DNA of 64,000 bases, from assembly GCA_002729515.1 (NCBI GenBank), contig PBYF01000138.1, positions 1 to 64,000 of the forward strand, given 5' to 3'. Source of the DNA: Deltaproteobacteria bacterium. Its GTDB lineage: Bacteria; Myxococcota_A; UBA9160; SMWR01. Below are positions 53,377 through 62,289 of this stretch, one piece after another. The notes beneath the pieces were generated by a model, which saw only the letters and a list, made by a program, of their open reading frames with translations, did not search any database and was not told the DNA's origin. Made by a program: the position numbers and the translations under genes. The stretch's first letter is position 1. Every line of letters starts with the position of its first letter.

Positions 53377-55110
53377 TCAGACAGACTCGATTCCGACCCA
53401 ACCGCGCAGCGCTTCTGGCTCGGTGCGGTGGAGGAACTCACCAGCGGGAAGGCCTTCGGGATTTCGCTCCTTCACGGCGCGCAGAAGGCCGACTAGCGCC
53501 TCGACCATCTGCTCCTCGGGAACCCGCGGATAGAGCACCTGCGCCAGGCGCGACCCCTCCCGCGAGCCACCGACCAGGATCACGTGGTCGTTCTTTCCAT
53601 AGCCGTATATACCGATCTCGGCGCTCGGCGGCCGGACGCAGTTGTTCGGGCAACCGGTCATTCGGATCACGACATCCACGTCGCCGAGGCCCGCTGCGTC
53701 GATCGCATCGATGTATCGGGGCAGCACGTTCTCGGCATCGGTCATGGCGAGACCACAGGTCGGCTTGGCGGGGCACGCCATGGCGTTGCGCCGCACCCGG
53801 GAGATCGTCTCGGGCGGCTTGACACGCCCCTCTTCGAGGATGCGCTCCAAAGCCTTGCGATCCCGGACATCGCAGAGCAACAGGTCCTGCTGGGACGTGA
53901 GGCGCACCGAAAGGTCCAGCTCATCGACGGCCCGGCGCACGGCCCGGCGCAAAACCGGACCCATACGGCCGTTTTCCACCGAGATGCCGTACCAGTAACG
54001 CCCGTCCCGCTGTTCGTGCCAGCCCAGGTGGAACTGCACCGGCGGAAGCGCAACCGGCTCGGCGTCTTCGAGCGCGATGCCGAAACGATCGCGCAGTTCG
54101 GCCTTCACGTGGTTCGGGCCAAGCCTCCGGATCGTGTACTTCCAGCGGGCGAGTTTTCGGTTCTTGCGGTCTCCATTTTCCTTCTGGAGCACGCAGATCG
54201 CGCGAACCGCCTCGACCACCTGCGCACGACTCACCCGGCCCAGATAGAGGCCGAATAGCGCCGCTGTCTTCGGGTTGTTGTGGGTGAGGCCGAGTCCTCC
54301 ACCGCTGTGGAGATCCCACACGGCACCGTCACTCCCGACGGGTACGAGGCCCACGTCCTGCGTCAGAACATCCGCAGAGTTGTCCGCCGGGTGCGCGATG
54401 CCGACCTTGAATTTCCGCGGCAGGTACTGTTCTCCGTAGAGCGGTTCGGTGGCATTCACCGGCCCGGCATTGCGGCCCTCCTCGTCGGACAAGAAGACCT
54501 GGAAGTAAGCGGAGCTCTGCGGGGCGAGTTCTTCGGCGATCGCCTCGGCCAGCTCTCGCCCACCCGTCGCGTGCTCGGGCTCTAGCCCGTCTACGGGCGA
54601 ACACATGACGTTGCGGTTCACGTCGCCGCAGGCGCCGAGTGTGGCGCGGTCGCGGTAGCCCCGGTTCAAGCAGCGCACCAGCGGCGCGAGCTTGGGGCCG
54701 TAGACATGGTGGTACTGAATGCTCTGACGCGATGTGATCCGGATCGTACCGTCCGCAAACGCGTCGCTGGCATCGTCGACAGCCGCCCACTGCTCGCGGT
54801 TCAAGCCCCCGCCACCGGGGTTTCGAATCCGCACCATGAAGAAATAGTCGTCGGTCTTGCGGCCGCGCTCGCCGCGCTCCTGCTGCTTGTAGATCCCGAA
54901 GAACTTCGAAAGCTCCTTCGCCACGTTCCCGATGGTGGGCTCGCCGCGGTCGAGGGCCTCGATCTCATCGAGGAAGGTATGCACCTCGCCCTTCGCCGAG
55001 ACGTAGTAGAGCCCCTGGCTCGCGGCCTTGAGGCGCTCGTTCGCCGACATCTGCGCCAGATCGGCGCTCGCGAGGCTCACGGCCTCGGCGGCGGACTCAA
55101 AGTCAGACAC
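53377..55110 (-). CDS. Siroheme-[4Fe-4S] sulfite/nitrite reductase (ferredoxin type)
   Basis: 577 aa with two ferredoxin-like half-repeats (FFMVRIRNPGGGGLNREQWA early, YGISVENGRMGPVLRRAV later). The siroheme/4Fe-4S cysteines are ACPAKPTCGLAMTD (C-x5-C) and TGCPNNCVRPP (C-x3-C). These reduce sulfite to sulfide or nitrite to ammonia by six electrons; the fold does not say which. No second subunit or flavin domain is present, so a ferredoxin should supply electrons. The cbiX-like gene at 27.8 kb fits the siroheme need. Confidence 0.9.
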   Translation of the reverse strand: MSDFESAAEAVSLASADLAQMSANERLKAASQGLYYVSAKGEVHTFLDEIEALDRGEPTIGNVAKELSKFFGIYKQQERGERGRKTDDYFFMVRIRNPGGGGLNREQWAAVDDASDAFADGTIRITSRQSIQYHHVYGPKLAPLVRCLNRGYRDRATLGACGDVNRNVMCSPVDGLEPEHATGGRELAEAIAEELAPQSSAYFQVFLSDEEGRNAGPVNATEPLYGEQYLPRKFKVGIAHPADNSADVLTQDVGLVPVGSDGAVWDLHSGGGLGLTHNNPKTAALFGLYLGRVSRAQVVEAVRAICVLQKENGDRKNRKLARWKYTIRRLGPNHVKAELRDRFGIALEDAEPVALPPVQFHLGWHEQRDGRYWYGISVENGRMGPVLRRAVRRAVDELDLSVRLTSQQDLLLCDVRDRKALERILEEGRVKPPETISRVRRNAMACPAKPTCGLAMTDAENVLPRYIDAIDAAGLGDVDVVIRMTGCPNNCVRPPSAEIGIYGYGKNDHVILVGGSREGSRLAQVLYPRVPEEQMVEALVGLLRAVKERNPEGLPAGEFLHRTEPEALRGWVGIESV

Positions 55111-55141
55111 GGGTGCTCCCGAGCGAAAGAGCGAGGCTAGC

Positions 55142-55510
55142 TCAGGCCAGGTCCTCGCGAGTACGGCGGACGCGGACCCCCGCGTACTGGAGAACCCCCG
55201 CGATCGGGGTGGACTTGCGAACCGTCACGCTGACCGCATCGGCGTCGAACTTGCCGAGCACCGCGCGTGCGATCCGGTCGCCGAGTGCCTCCACGAGCTT
55301 GTGCTGCTGATTCGATGCCACGTCCTCGATCACCTCGAAGATCCGCTTGTAGTGAAGCGTGTCGCCGATGCGGTCGGTCCGGCCGGCGCGCGCGAGGTCC
55401 CGCTCGACCTCGATGTCGAGGAGCACCGGCCGGCGGGCCCGGCGCTCGGCAGCGGTCACGCCCAAGGCGGCGGGCACCTGGATTCCCTCGAGCAGGATCA
55501 CGTCGGACAC
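55142..55510 (-). CDS. folB: Dihydroneopterin aldolase FolB
   Basis: 122 aa, normal length. The tunnelling-fold signature is ILLEGIQVPAALGVTAAER at the N-terminus, with the active Glu in KLVEALGDRIA and the Lys in VRKSTPIAGVLQYAGV. It converts dihydroneopterin in folate synthesis. It is the first gene of the minus-strand run through sulfite reductase, cofGH and trpF. It diverges from argD over 75 bp. Confidence 0.93.
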   Translation of the reverse strand: MSDVILLEGIQVPAALGVTAAERRARRPVLLDIEVERDLARAGRTDRIGDTLHYKRIFEVIEDVASNQQHKLVEALGDRIARAVLGKFDADAVSVTVRKSTPIAGVLQYAGVRVRRTREDLA

Positions 55511-55585
55511 GGGGCGCCTCCGACGCCAGGGTAGCCCTCCGCGCTAGAGTGGTGCACCTGCCTCGGCCGGCTGAAGGAGATCCCC

Positions 55586-56767
55586 ATGAAGCTCGAGGAC
55601 GCCCGGGCAACCGAGGCGAAGCATTTTCTGCCCGTGGTGAAACGACACCCGGCAGTGATCGTCGAGGGCCGGGGTGCCCGCCTGCGCGACACCGAGGGGC
55701 GCGAGTACATCGACCTGATGGCGGGCTGGGCGGTGTGCTCCCTGGGCCACTCTCATCCAGCGCTGGTCGAGGCCATCGCCTTCCAGGCGGGCCGGCTGAT
55801 GCAGACGACCAACGTCTTCTACACGCTGCCCCAGCTCGAGTTGCTCGAGCGGCTCTCGGCCCTCTCCGGCGACGCGCTGCCCCACGCATTCGTCGTGAGC
55901 ACGGGCACCGAGGCGATGGACGGTGCGCTGAAGCTCGCCCACCGGGCGACTGGGCGTGCGAAGTTCGTCTCCACCGAGAACTCGTTCCACGGCCGCTCGA
56001 TCGGCGCATTGCGCATCATCGGCCAGACAAAGCACCGCGAACCCTATGCCGGTCTCCTGCCGGAGGGCTCCGTCGTCCCCTTCGACGACCTCGACGCCGC
56101 GCGCGCAGCGGTAGACACCGACACCGCGGCCTTCGTCGTCGAGCCGCTGCAGGGCGAGGGCGGCGTGAACGTCCCCCGTGACGGCTACCTCGCCGGGTTG
56201 CGCGAAATATGCGACGCGAAGGGCTCACTGCTCGTCTTCGACGAGGTGCAGACGGGCATCGGCCGGCTCGGAACGCTGCTCGGCTACCAGCACGAAGACG
56301 TCACCCCGGACATCGTCACGCTCGGCAAGGGCCTGGGCGGTGGCTTTCCGGTGGCGGCCTTCCTGTGCACCGAGGCCGTCGCAGAAACCGTGCAGATCGG
56401 CGACCACGGAACCACCTACGGCGGCAACCCGCTCGCGTGTGCGGCTGCGAACGCCGTGCTGCGTGTCGTCGCGGAGGAAAAGCTCCACGAGCGGGCTGCC
56501 GCACTCGGGGCGAAGCTGCGGGTGCGGCTCGAGGAGTTTGCGGTGCGGCGACCGGACCTCGCCGAGACGGTGCGCGGGCGCGGGCTACTGCTCGGGCTCG
56601 TCCTGAAAGATGCCGAGCTGGCGGCCGGCGTGCCGGCCCGGGCACTCGACGCCGGCGTAGTCGTCAACGTCACCGCCGGTCGCGCGGTGCGATTCTTCCC
56701 GGCACTCAACATCCCGGAGCAGGACCTCTTCGAGGGCGTCGACCGGGTGCTCGCACTGCTCGAGTGA
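55586..56767 (+). CDS. argD: Acetylornithine/succinylornithine-type aminotransferase
   Basis: 393 aa class III PLP aminotransferase. It reads MAGWAVCSLGHSHPALVEAI, VVSTGTEAMDGALKLAHRAT, FHGRSIGALRIIGQ, LLVFDEVQTGIGRLGTLLGY (the Asp that binds PLP) and the PLP Lys in VTLGKGLGGGFP. The family converts N-acetylglutamate semialdehyde and N-acetylornithine in Arg synthesis; some relatives act on lysine-type substrates. AAGGAG lies just before the ATG. Its stop overlaps the next gene's GTG by 4 bp (GTGA). Confidence 0.92.
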   Translation: MKLEDARATEAKHFLPVVKRHPAVIVEGRGARLRDTEGREYIDLMAGWAVCSLGHSHPALVEAIAFQAGRLMQTTNVFYTLPQLELLERLSALSGDALPHAFVVSTGTEAMDGALKLAHRATGRAKFVSTENSFHGRSIGALRIIGQTKHREPYAGLLPEGSVVPFDDLDAARAAVDTDTAAFVVEPLQGEGGVNVPRDGYLAGLREICDAKGSLLVFDEVQTGIGRLGTLLGYQHEDVTPDIVTLGKGLGGGFPVAAFLCTEAVAETVQIGDHGTTYGGNPLACAAANAVLRVVAEEKLHERAAALGAKLRVRLEEFAVRRPDLAETVRGRGLLLGLVLKDAELAAGVPARALDAGVVVNVTAGRAVRFFPALNIPEQDLFEGVDRVLALLE

Positions 56768-58242
56768 GCGCGCGCCATCGCAAGCGGACCGTGCTCCTGC
56801 TCCTCGCGGGCCTTGCGGCTTGCACCCCGGAGCCCGAGCCGCTGCCGAACCCCCAGCGCATCGTCCTGGTGAGCCTCGACACGGTGCGCGCAGACGCGCT
56901 GGCGAACCCGTCTCCCGAAGAGCTTCCGAACCTGACGGCTCTGGCTGCAGAGGGTGCGCACTTCTCCCAGGCCTGGGCGGCCGCCTCCTACACGCTGCCG
57001 TCCCATGCTGCCATGCTGACCGGACACGACGCCGCCGAGCACCCACTCGACGCAGAGCACCCCAGCCTCGACACCGATACGCCGACGCTGGCCGAACGGC
57101 TGCGCACCGCGGGTTTTGCGACGGCCGGCTTCCACGAGGGCGGCTACCTGCGCGAGGGCTACGGCTTCGGCCGCGGCTTCGAGCTCTACCAGCTATTGCC
57201 GCGCCGCGGCATGATCCAGAAGACCTTCGACCTCGTGCTCGACTGGATCGAAACGCACGCAGACGAGCGCTTCTTTCTCTTCGTTCACACCTACGCCGCG
57301 CACGACCCCTACGGAGGCTGGGACACGCTGCGCCGCGAGCACCCCGAACTGGGGCTGCCCGCCGCGCCAGCGGTGCGAGCCCTGGCGGACGAGTACCCGG
57401 ACGATGACCCCGCCCAGCTGCCTCCGGTCCACCGCCAACTCTTCCAACTCTACAACCCACTCGCCGATCGCGACCGCCACCGCGTCGACGTGGTGGCACG
57501 ACGCCCGGTCGAAGCCGTCGCCGAGAGCCCATACTTCGCGCTGGGAGTCGCCGCAATGCGCGCGGGATATGCGGCGCGCGTGCGGAGCATCGACACGGCG
57601 ATCGGGCGCCTGCGCGAACGGCTCGAAGCGCTCGGCCTGTGGGAGGACACACTCCTCGTCGTGACTTCCGACCACGGCGAAGCGTTCTACGAGCACGGCC
57701 AACCGTGGCATGGGTACTCCCCGTACGAGGAGGTGCTGCGGGTGCCGTGGATCATCTCGTGGCCGCGCCTTTTCGCCGACCGCGGCCCCGTCGAGATAGA
57801 AGCCCCCGTGTGGCACCTCGACCTGGTACCCACCCTGCTCGCCCTCGTCGGACTCGAACCCGACGTGTCATTGCGCGGGCACAACCTATCGGGAGCGTTG
57901 GCCCAGACCGAGGAACTCGAATCCGAGCGCGATCTCTTCCCGCTCGTGCTCGAAGTCGACTTCCTGGATCGCGAGCCGCCGCGGCGGGTTGCGATCCACC
58001 CGCCCCTCAAATTCGTTCCGTATCACCCGCGCTTTCACGCCGACGGCGACCAGCTCTTCGACCTGGAGACCGACCCCGGTGAGACGCGCAACCTGCTCGC
58101 CGCCCAGCCCGAGGAAGCCCGGAAGCTCCGAATCGCCGCCGACGCATACGAAGCCGGATTGCGCAGGCCCAGTGCGCCAGCCACAACCGGCCCCGATGCG
58201 GAAACCTTCGAAGACCTGCGCAGGCTCGGTTACGTCGAGTAG
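56764..58242 (+). CDS. Sulfatase-like lipoprotein with Thr at the formylglycine position
   Basis: 492 aa. A lipoprotein signal ends in LLAGLAAC. The alkaline-phosphatase-superfamily metal site is complete: VSLDTVRADALAN, TSDHGEAFYEHGQ and HGYSPYEEVLRVPWI. The usual CxPSR motif of sulfatases is TLPSH in ASYTLPSHAAMLTG, so the formylglycine Cys/Ser is replaced by Thr. A Thr nucleophile is known in phosphoethanolamine transferases and related phosphatases, so this may not be a sulfatase. It begins in a GTGA overlap with argD. Confidence 0.85.
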   Translation: MSARHRKRTVLLLLAGLAACTPEPEPLPNPQRIVLVSLDTVRADALANPSPEELPNLTALAAEGAHFSQAWAAASYTLPSHAAMLTGHDAAEHPLDAEHPSLDTDTPTLAERLRTAGFATAGFHEGGYLREGYGFGRGFELYQLLPRRGMIQKTFDLVLDWIETHADERFFLFVHTYAAHDPYGGWDTLRREHPELGLPAAPAVRALADEYPDDDPAQLPPVHRQLFQLYNPLADRDRHRVDVVARRPVEAVAESPYFALGVAAMRAGYAARVRSIDTAIGRLRERLEALGLWEDTLLVVTSDHGEAFYEHGQPWHGYSPYEEVLRVPWIISWPRLFADRGPVEIEAPVWHLDLVPTLLALVGLEPDVSLRGHNLSGALAQTEELESERDLFPLVLEVDFLDREPPRRVAIHPPLKFVPYHPRFHADGDQLFDLETDPGETRNLLAAQPEEARKLRIAADAYEAGLRRPSAPATTGPDAETFEDLRRLGYVE

Positions 58243-58264
58243 TTTGCCGGCACTAGAGGACTCC

Positions 58265-59197
58265 ATGGCCATATCAATTCAGAATGTGATGCACGTGAAT
58301 ATCAACTGCTCTGATCTCGAGCGATCGCTCATCTTCTATCGAGACATCGTGGGTCTCCAGACTGGAAGTCACACCAACCCGGTTCCCCAGGACGGTGCGG
58401 GATTCGGGATGAAGGGACAGGTGCAGTGGGACGCGCACATCTTGCAAGACGCACGGGGATTTTCCGGCCCCGGCATCGACCTGCTCGAATGGAAGCAACC
58501 GGGGCCTTGCGGCCGCCCTCACACCGAGCCGAACCATCTGGGGTTTTTCCGCGTCTGCCTGCTGGTTCCGAACATCGATGCCGTCTACCAACGGGCCGTA
58601 TCCAGCGGGGTCGCGTGTGAGAGCCCGCCTGTGGAGGTACCCGTCGATCCAGACAGCGGATTGATCGTGCGCGTTTTCGTGTGTCGGGATCCAGACGGAA
58701 CGGCGATCGAATTCGTTCAAGAGGAGAGCGTTTCGCAGGCGCAACTGATCCACGTCAACGTGAACTGTTCGGATCTTTCGCGCTCGCTCGATTGGTACGA
58801 AGGGGTACTCGGCCTGCAAGTTCGCGGCGGCTCGCACCCGGGTCCGGTTTCGGGCAGCGCTTTCGGAATGGACGGCCAGGTCGAGTGGGACGCCCGCTTC
58901 CTGTGGCCGTCAGAGCACGACACCTTCGCAATCGACTTGCTCGAATGGAAAACACCCGCTCCGGTGGGAAAGCCCACCGCTCGGGCCAATCAACTCGGTC
59001 TCTACCGCATGGCTTTCATGGTCGAGGACATTCACGCCTGCTTCGATGAACTCGGTAGCCTCGGGGTCGATTGCGGCCCACCGGTATTTCTCGACATGGG
59101 GCCGGAGATTCCAATCGAAGGGGTCTGGGCTCTATTCTTCCCGGATCCAGACGGAACCTGCATGGAACTGATTGAAACACCCAAACTCGACGAATAG
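58265..59197 (+). CDS. Two-module VOC (glyoxalase/dioxygenase-fold) protein
   Basis: 310 aa from the ATG at 58265, with AGAGGA upstream. It is two copies of the VOC fold: module 1 (about residues 5-155) starts NCSDLERSLIFYRDIVGLQ and module 2 (about 160-305) starts NCSDLSRSLDWYEGVLGLQ. Each has a metal-site His at its start (HVNINC; HVNVNC) and a Glu near its end (AIEFVQEE; CMELIE). It could be a lyase, isomerase or extradiol dioxygenase of aromatic rings. The thioesterase gene follows after 2 bp, so they share a transcript. Confidence 0.85.
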   Translation: MAISIQNVMHVNINCSDLERSLIFYRDIVGLQTGSHTNPVPQDGAGFGMKGQVQWDAHILQDARGFSGPGIDLLEWKQPGPCGRPHTEPNHLGFFRVCLLVPNIDAVYQRAVSSGVACESPPVEVPVDPDSGLIVRVFVCRDPDGTAIEFVQEESVSQAQLIHVNVNCSDLSRSLDWYEGVLGLQVRGGSHPGPVSGSAFGMDGQVEWDARFLWPSEHDTFAIDLLEWKTPAPVGKPTARANQLGLYRMAFMVEDIHACFDELGSLGVDCGPPVFLDMGPEIPIEGVWALFFPDPDGTCMELIETPKLDE

Positions 59198-59199
59198 CC

Positions 59200-59934
59200 A
59201 TGAGTCAAAAATACGACCTGATGAAGCGCTTCCGGGCGCACCAGAGAGGCGTGGAAGAGCCCAGCGAGAAATCCCTGGCCCGGCGGGAATTGGCCGACCA
59301 GCTGCGCGGGCTCTTACACGCAATCGGCAGCAGTCACGCTACCTCACAAGAGATGCGCGAGATCGCGGGAGAGCTCCGGAAACAGCGCGAGGTTCTCACG
59401 GCCGCGAGCGAGTCCAAGGCGCCCTCTGTGGCGACCGAGCCCGCAAGGGTCCCCGGCATGGCGGACTTCCACGACCGAAGTCCCGTCGCGGGAAGGGCAA
59501 ACCCGGTGGCACCTCCGGCCACTCTGGGCGTCGACCCGGATGCGGAGATCGTCGTGGGAGAAGTCACGTTTGGCACGGCCTTCGAAGGTGTGCCGGGGTG
59601 CGTCCATGGCGGCTTCGTCGCAGCCGTGCTCGACGAAGCACTCGGAATGGCAAGCGCCTTCAGCGGCACGACGTGCATGACCGCCGAACTCACCACCCGC
59701 TACCGACGGCATACACCGGTATCGACCGCGCTCCGCATCGAAGCCCGTCTGGTGTCCACCGACGGCCGAAAGGTCCAGACCACCGGCGAGGTCTATCACG
59801 GAGACGTGGTGGTCGCCGAGGGAATTGGCCTCTTCTTCGTCGTCGATGCCGCGAAGTTCGAGCGGCTGGTCGCCGCCCGGTCGGAGAAGACCGCGGTCTC
59901 GGCTGCGATTCCCCGTCGAAAAAAGGCGGACTGA
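59200..59934 (+). CDS. PaaI-type hot-dog thioesterase with N-terminal helical extension
   Basis: 244 aa. The hot-dog domain covers about residues 120-240, with GCVHGGFVAAVLDEALGMA as the catalytic helix (typical PaaI HGG and DEALG). The first 110 residues are a charged helical extension (SLARRELADQLRGLLHAIG, QEMREIAGELRKQREV) that likely mediates assembly. It hydrolyses acyl-CoA or aryl-CoA esters. A weak hairpin at 59960-59991 separates it from the convergent thiolase-like gene. Confidence 0.85.
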   Translation: MSQKYDLMKRFRAHQRGVEEPSEKSLARRELADQLRGLLHAIGSSHATSQEMREIAGELRKQREVLTAASESKAPSVATEPARVPGMADFHDRSPVAGRANPVAPPATLGVDPDAEIVVGEVTFGTAFEGVPGCVHGGFVAAVLDEALGMASAFSGTTCMTAELTTRYRRHTPVSTALRIEARLVSTDGRKVQTTGEVYHGDVVVAEGIGLFFVVDAAKFERLVAARSEKTAVSAAIPRRKKAD

Positions 59935-59959
59935 TCACCTGCTTCCAGCGGGCGTCGTG

Positions 59960-59991
59960 GACACCGCGCGGCGTGTAGGCCCAGCGGTGTC
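59960..59991. terminator. Inverted repeat between the convergent thioesterase and thiolase-like genes
   Basis: GACACCGC (59960-59967) pairs with GCGGTGTC (59984-59991) over a 16-nt GC-rich loop. It sits in the 67-bp convergent gap and could serve either direction; no T-tract is seen. Confidence 0.4.
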
Positions 59992-60001
59992 GCGCGCCGG
60001 T

Positions 60002-61483
60002 TCAAGCTTCGATCCGATTGACACCGCTGCCGGCATCGACCAGCCTCACCTCTCGACCCACCCACTCGATCTCTTCCATCGCCTGCATCAACCGGGGATC
60101 GTCTACCCTGGCGTAGCAGCGGTCGCCCGCGGGCATGTCACAGACTGCCAGGCCCCACACCGGTCCTTCGCGGCTGTGCACCACGCTGTAGGCAGCCACG
60201 CGGGCGGCACCCACAGCGGTGTTTCGAATTTTGCGATTCGGTGACGCTTCCACACGGGCCTGGACCGCCGCTGCATCCGGCGGCACCACGCGACCCGGCT
60301 CTGCGGAGTAGATCGCAAAGGCGTGGTGGGTCATGTGCATCCCAACGCCACTCACCATTCCCAGGGCCGATGCATCTTCGCGCAGCTTCTGCACCAGGGT
60401 TGCCACGGCGTGGGTCGTGTAGTTGTTCCCCGGACCCCCGTGGAAGGGGAGCCCGCCGGTGACACTGAGCGGCCTCGAATCTTCGACCGCCAGGCCCAGG
60501 GCGTCCGCCGCGAACTCGATGGAACTCCCGAAACAGCTATAGAGATCCAGGTGGGCCATGTCGTCGATCCCCACGCCGACACCGGCGAGCGCCGCACCGC
60601 TGGCCTCTTCCATCGCGACAGAGCGCCACAGCTCGTCCCGTTCGGCCACGTAGACGGGATCCTTGGCATGGCACCAACCCCGAAGATAGACGCGGCGATC
60701 GCGGGCAACGCCGAGGGCATCGGCCTTTTCGTGACTGGCAAGGATCACTGCGGCGGCCATATCCACATCCAGGATCGAAACCGTGTGCTTGGGATAGGGG
60801 TAGGCAACCATTCGGTTGCGGGAAGTAACCTCGACGAGCTCCTCCGCGGTGCGCTCGTTGCGCAGCCAGGCGTAGGGATTGGCGGCGGCGATGTGGCTCA
60901 TCGGGGCGAGGCGCGCGCCCAGGCGCCGTCGATGCTCGTCGGGCGACAGACCCAGGTGGGCGCGCCGCGCGATGTCGAAAACCGCAAAGGTCAGGTAGGC
61001 CTGAAAGACCTGATGTGCGATCTCGGCGGGATGAAAGGGATCGTCGAAGGGCAGGGCGGGCTTCTCTTCCGGCCGGAAGCTCCACGCCGGTTTCGCACCC
61101 GACTTCTTGAGGCGCCTCTTGGTCGCCAGAGATTCGGCTCCCACCGCGACGGCGACATCGCTGCGGCCCGCCAGGATCTCCGCCGCGGCGCTCTCGAGCC
61201 GCTTCTGCGGAGCGGTCCCGCTGAGCCCCGTGTAGTGGCGGGCACCGTCGCGGAGCCCCAGCCTCGCTGCCAGTCGAGCCGGCGGGTCATCGTATTGCCA
61301 GCTCAAGCTGTAGACGACCTGGAGACTGTCGACGGCGGCGAGGACATCCCCTCCCCCGCTGTCGACCGCGGCGCTGCGGCACACCTCCTCCCAGAGATCC
61401 AGGGGTTCAGGGGCGTCGCCCTCCTCTGGACGAACCGTGCGCTGGGCCACGCCGATGACACAGGGAGAGCGCGGCTCGATCAT
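60002..61483 (-). CDS. Thiolase-like protein lacking the usual nucleophilic Cys
   Basis: 493 aa from the ATG at 61483, in an ATGA overlap with the crotonase stop. Thiolase core sequence is seen (VIGVAQRTVRPEEGD, RSDVAVAVGAESLATKRRL, GGLPFHGGPGNNYTTHAVAT). At the place of the acyl-Cys loop (NSGCSSG type) it has YTGLSGTAPQKRLE, so there is no Cys. A C-terminal extension of about 100 residues (VGAARVAAYSVVHSREGPVW) is typical of the 490-aa thiolase-like group. It may be a retro-aldolase or an inactive partner, not a claisen thiolase. Confidence 0.8.
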   Translation of the reverse strand: MIEPRSPCVIGVAQRTVRPEEGDAPEPLDLWEEVCRSAAVDSGGGDVLAAVDSLQVVYSLSWQYDDPPARLAARLGLRDGARHYTGLSGTAPQKRLESAAAEILAGRSDVAVAVGAESLATKRRLKKSGAKPAWSFRPEEKPALPFDDPFHPAEIAHQVFQAYLTFAVFDIARRAHLGLSPDEHRRRLGARLAPMSHIAAANPYAWLRNERTAEELVEVTSRNRMVAYPYPKHTVSILDVDMAAAVILASHEKADALGVARDRRVYLRGWCHAKDPVYVAERDELWRSVAMEEASGAALAGVGVGIDDMAHLDLYSCFGSSIEFAADALGLAVEDSRPLSVTGGLPFHGGPGNNYTTHAVATLVQKLREDASALGMVSGVGMHMTHHAFAIYSAEPGRVVPPDAAAVQARVEASPNRKIRNTAVGAARVAAYSVVHSREGPVWGLAVCDMPAGDRCYARVDDPRLMQAMEEIEWVGREVRLVDAGSGVNRIEA

Positions 61484-62289
61484 TTTCCCTGCCACCGCGG
61501 CTCGCGTTTCTCGGCAAATGCTCTCGGGCCCTCTTTGGCGTCCTCGCTCTGGAAGATCTGCTGAGCGAGCCCAGACTCGACCTTGTAGGCATCCTTCAAC
61601 GGGAGCCCGAGGCCCCGGAGAACACTCTCCTTGGTGGCCTGAACGGCCAGCGGAGCGTTGGCATTGATGCGCCGCGCCCAATCGAAGGCTCTGTCGAGCA
61701 ACTCGGCCTCCCCGACGATTTCATTTACCAGGCCGACCTCCAGCGCGCGCTCGGAGGAAAATCGCTCGGCGGTGAGGAGGAACTCCATGGCGGCGGGGAA
61801 GGCCAGTTGGCGAGGCAGTCGCACGGTGGTTCCTCCACCGGCAAATAGGCCCCGTTTGGGCTCCATCACGCCAAAGCTCGCATTCGGGGTGGCTATGCGG
61901 ATATCGACCCCGCCGAGCATCTCCATACCGCCCGCGACACAGGGGCCGTTCACGGCTGCGATCACCGGCTTGTAGAGCTTTACGTTGCGCAGCACGGCGT
62001 ACGTGCCGTCGCTGAGCTTGCACCCGTCGATCTCGCTGACTTCCCCCGCCGCGATCTGCTTCTGCAACGCGGTGATCTGGGGGATGTAGGTCTTCAGGTC
62101 GGCGCCGGACATGAAATTCTGCCCGACGCCAGTGACGATAGCCGTCCAAGCGTCGGCATCCTCTCCGAACCGGCGCCAGGCTGCCGCCAGATCGCGGAAG
62201 TGATACATATCCAGGGAGTTTTTTGCCTCGGGCCGATCGATGGTGATGAGAACCGTGTGCTCGTCGTTTCGTGCGTAGTGAATGGGCAT
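61480..62289 (-). CDS. Enoyl-CoA hydratase/isomerase (crotonase family)
   Basis: 269 aa from the ATG at 62289, with GAGGAG 8-11 nt upstream; the open frame before it is not coding-like. It reads ITIDRPEAKNSLDMYHFRDL, GQNFMSGADLKTY (oxyanion hole), AVNGPCVAGGMEMLGGVDIR and FGVMEPKRGLFAGGGTTVR. It hydrates or isomerises an enoyl-CoA. At the catalytic helix the family's first Glu position is in GMEMLGGVD and the second in VMEPKRG, both present. It is coupled to the thiolase-like gene and divergent from the ACAD gene. Confidence 0.9.
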   Translation of the reverse strand: MPIHYARNDEHTVLITIDRPEAKNSLDMYHFRDLAAAWRRFGEDADAWTAIVTGVGQNFMSGADLKTYIPQITALQKQIAAGEVSEIDGCKLSDGTYAVLRNVKLYKPVIAAVNGPCVAGGMEMLGGVDIRIATPNASFGVMEPKRGLFAGGGTTVRLPRQLAFPAAMEFLLTAERFSSERALEVGLVNEIVGEAELLDRAFDWARRINANAPLAVQATKESVLRGLGLPLKDAYKVESGLAQQIFQSEDAKEGPRAFAEKREPRWQGK

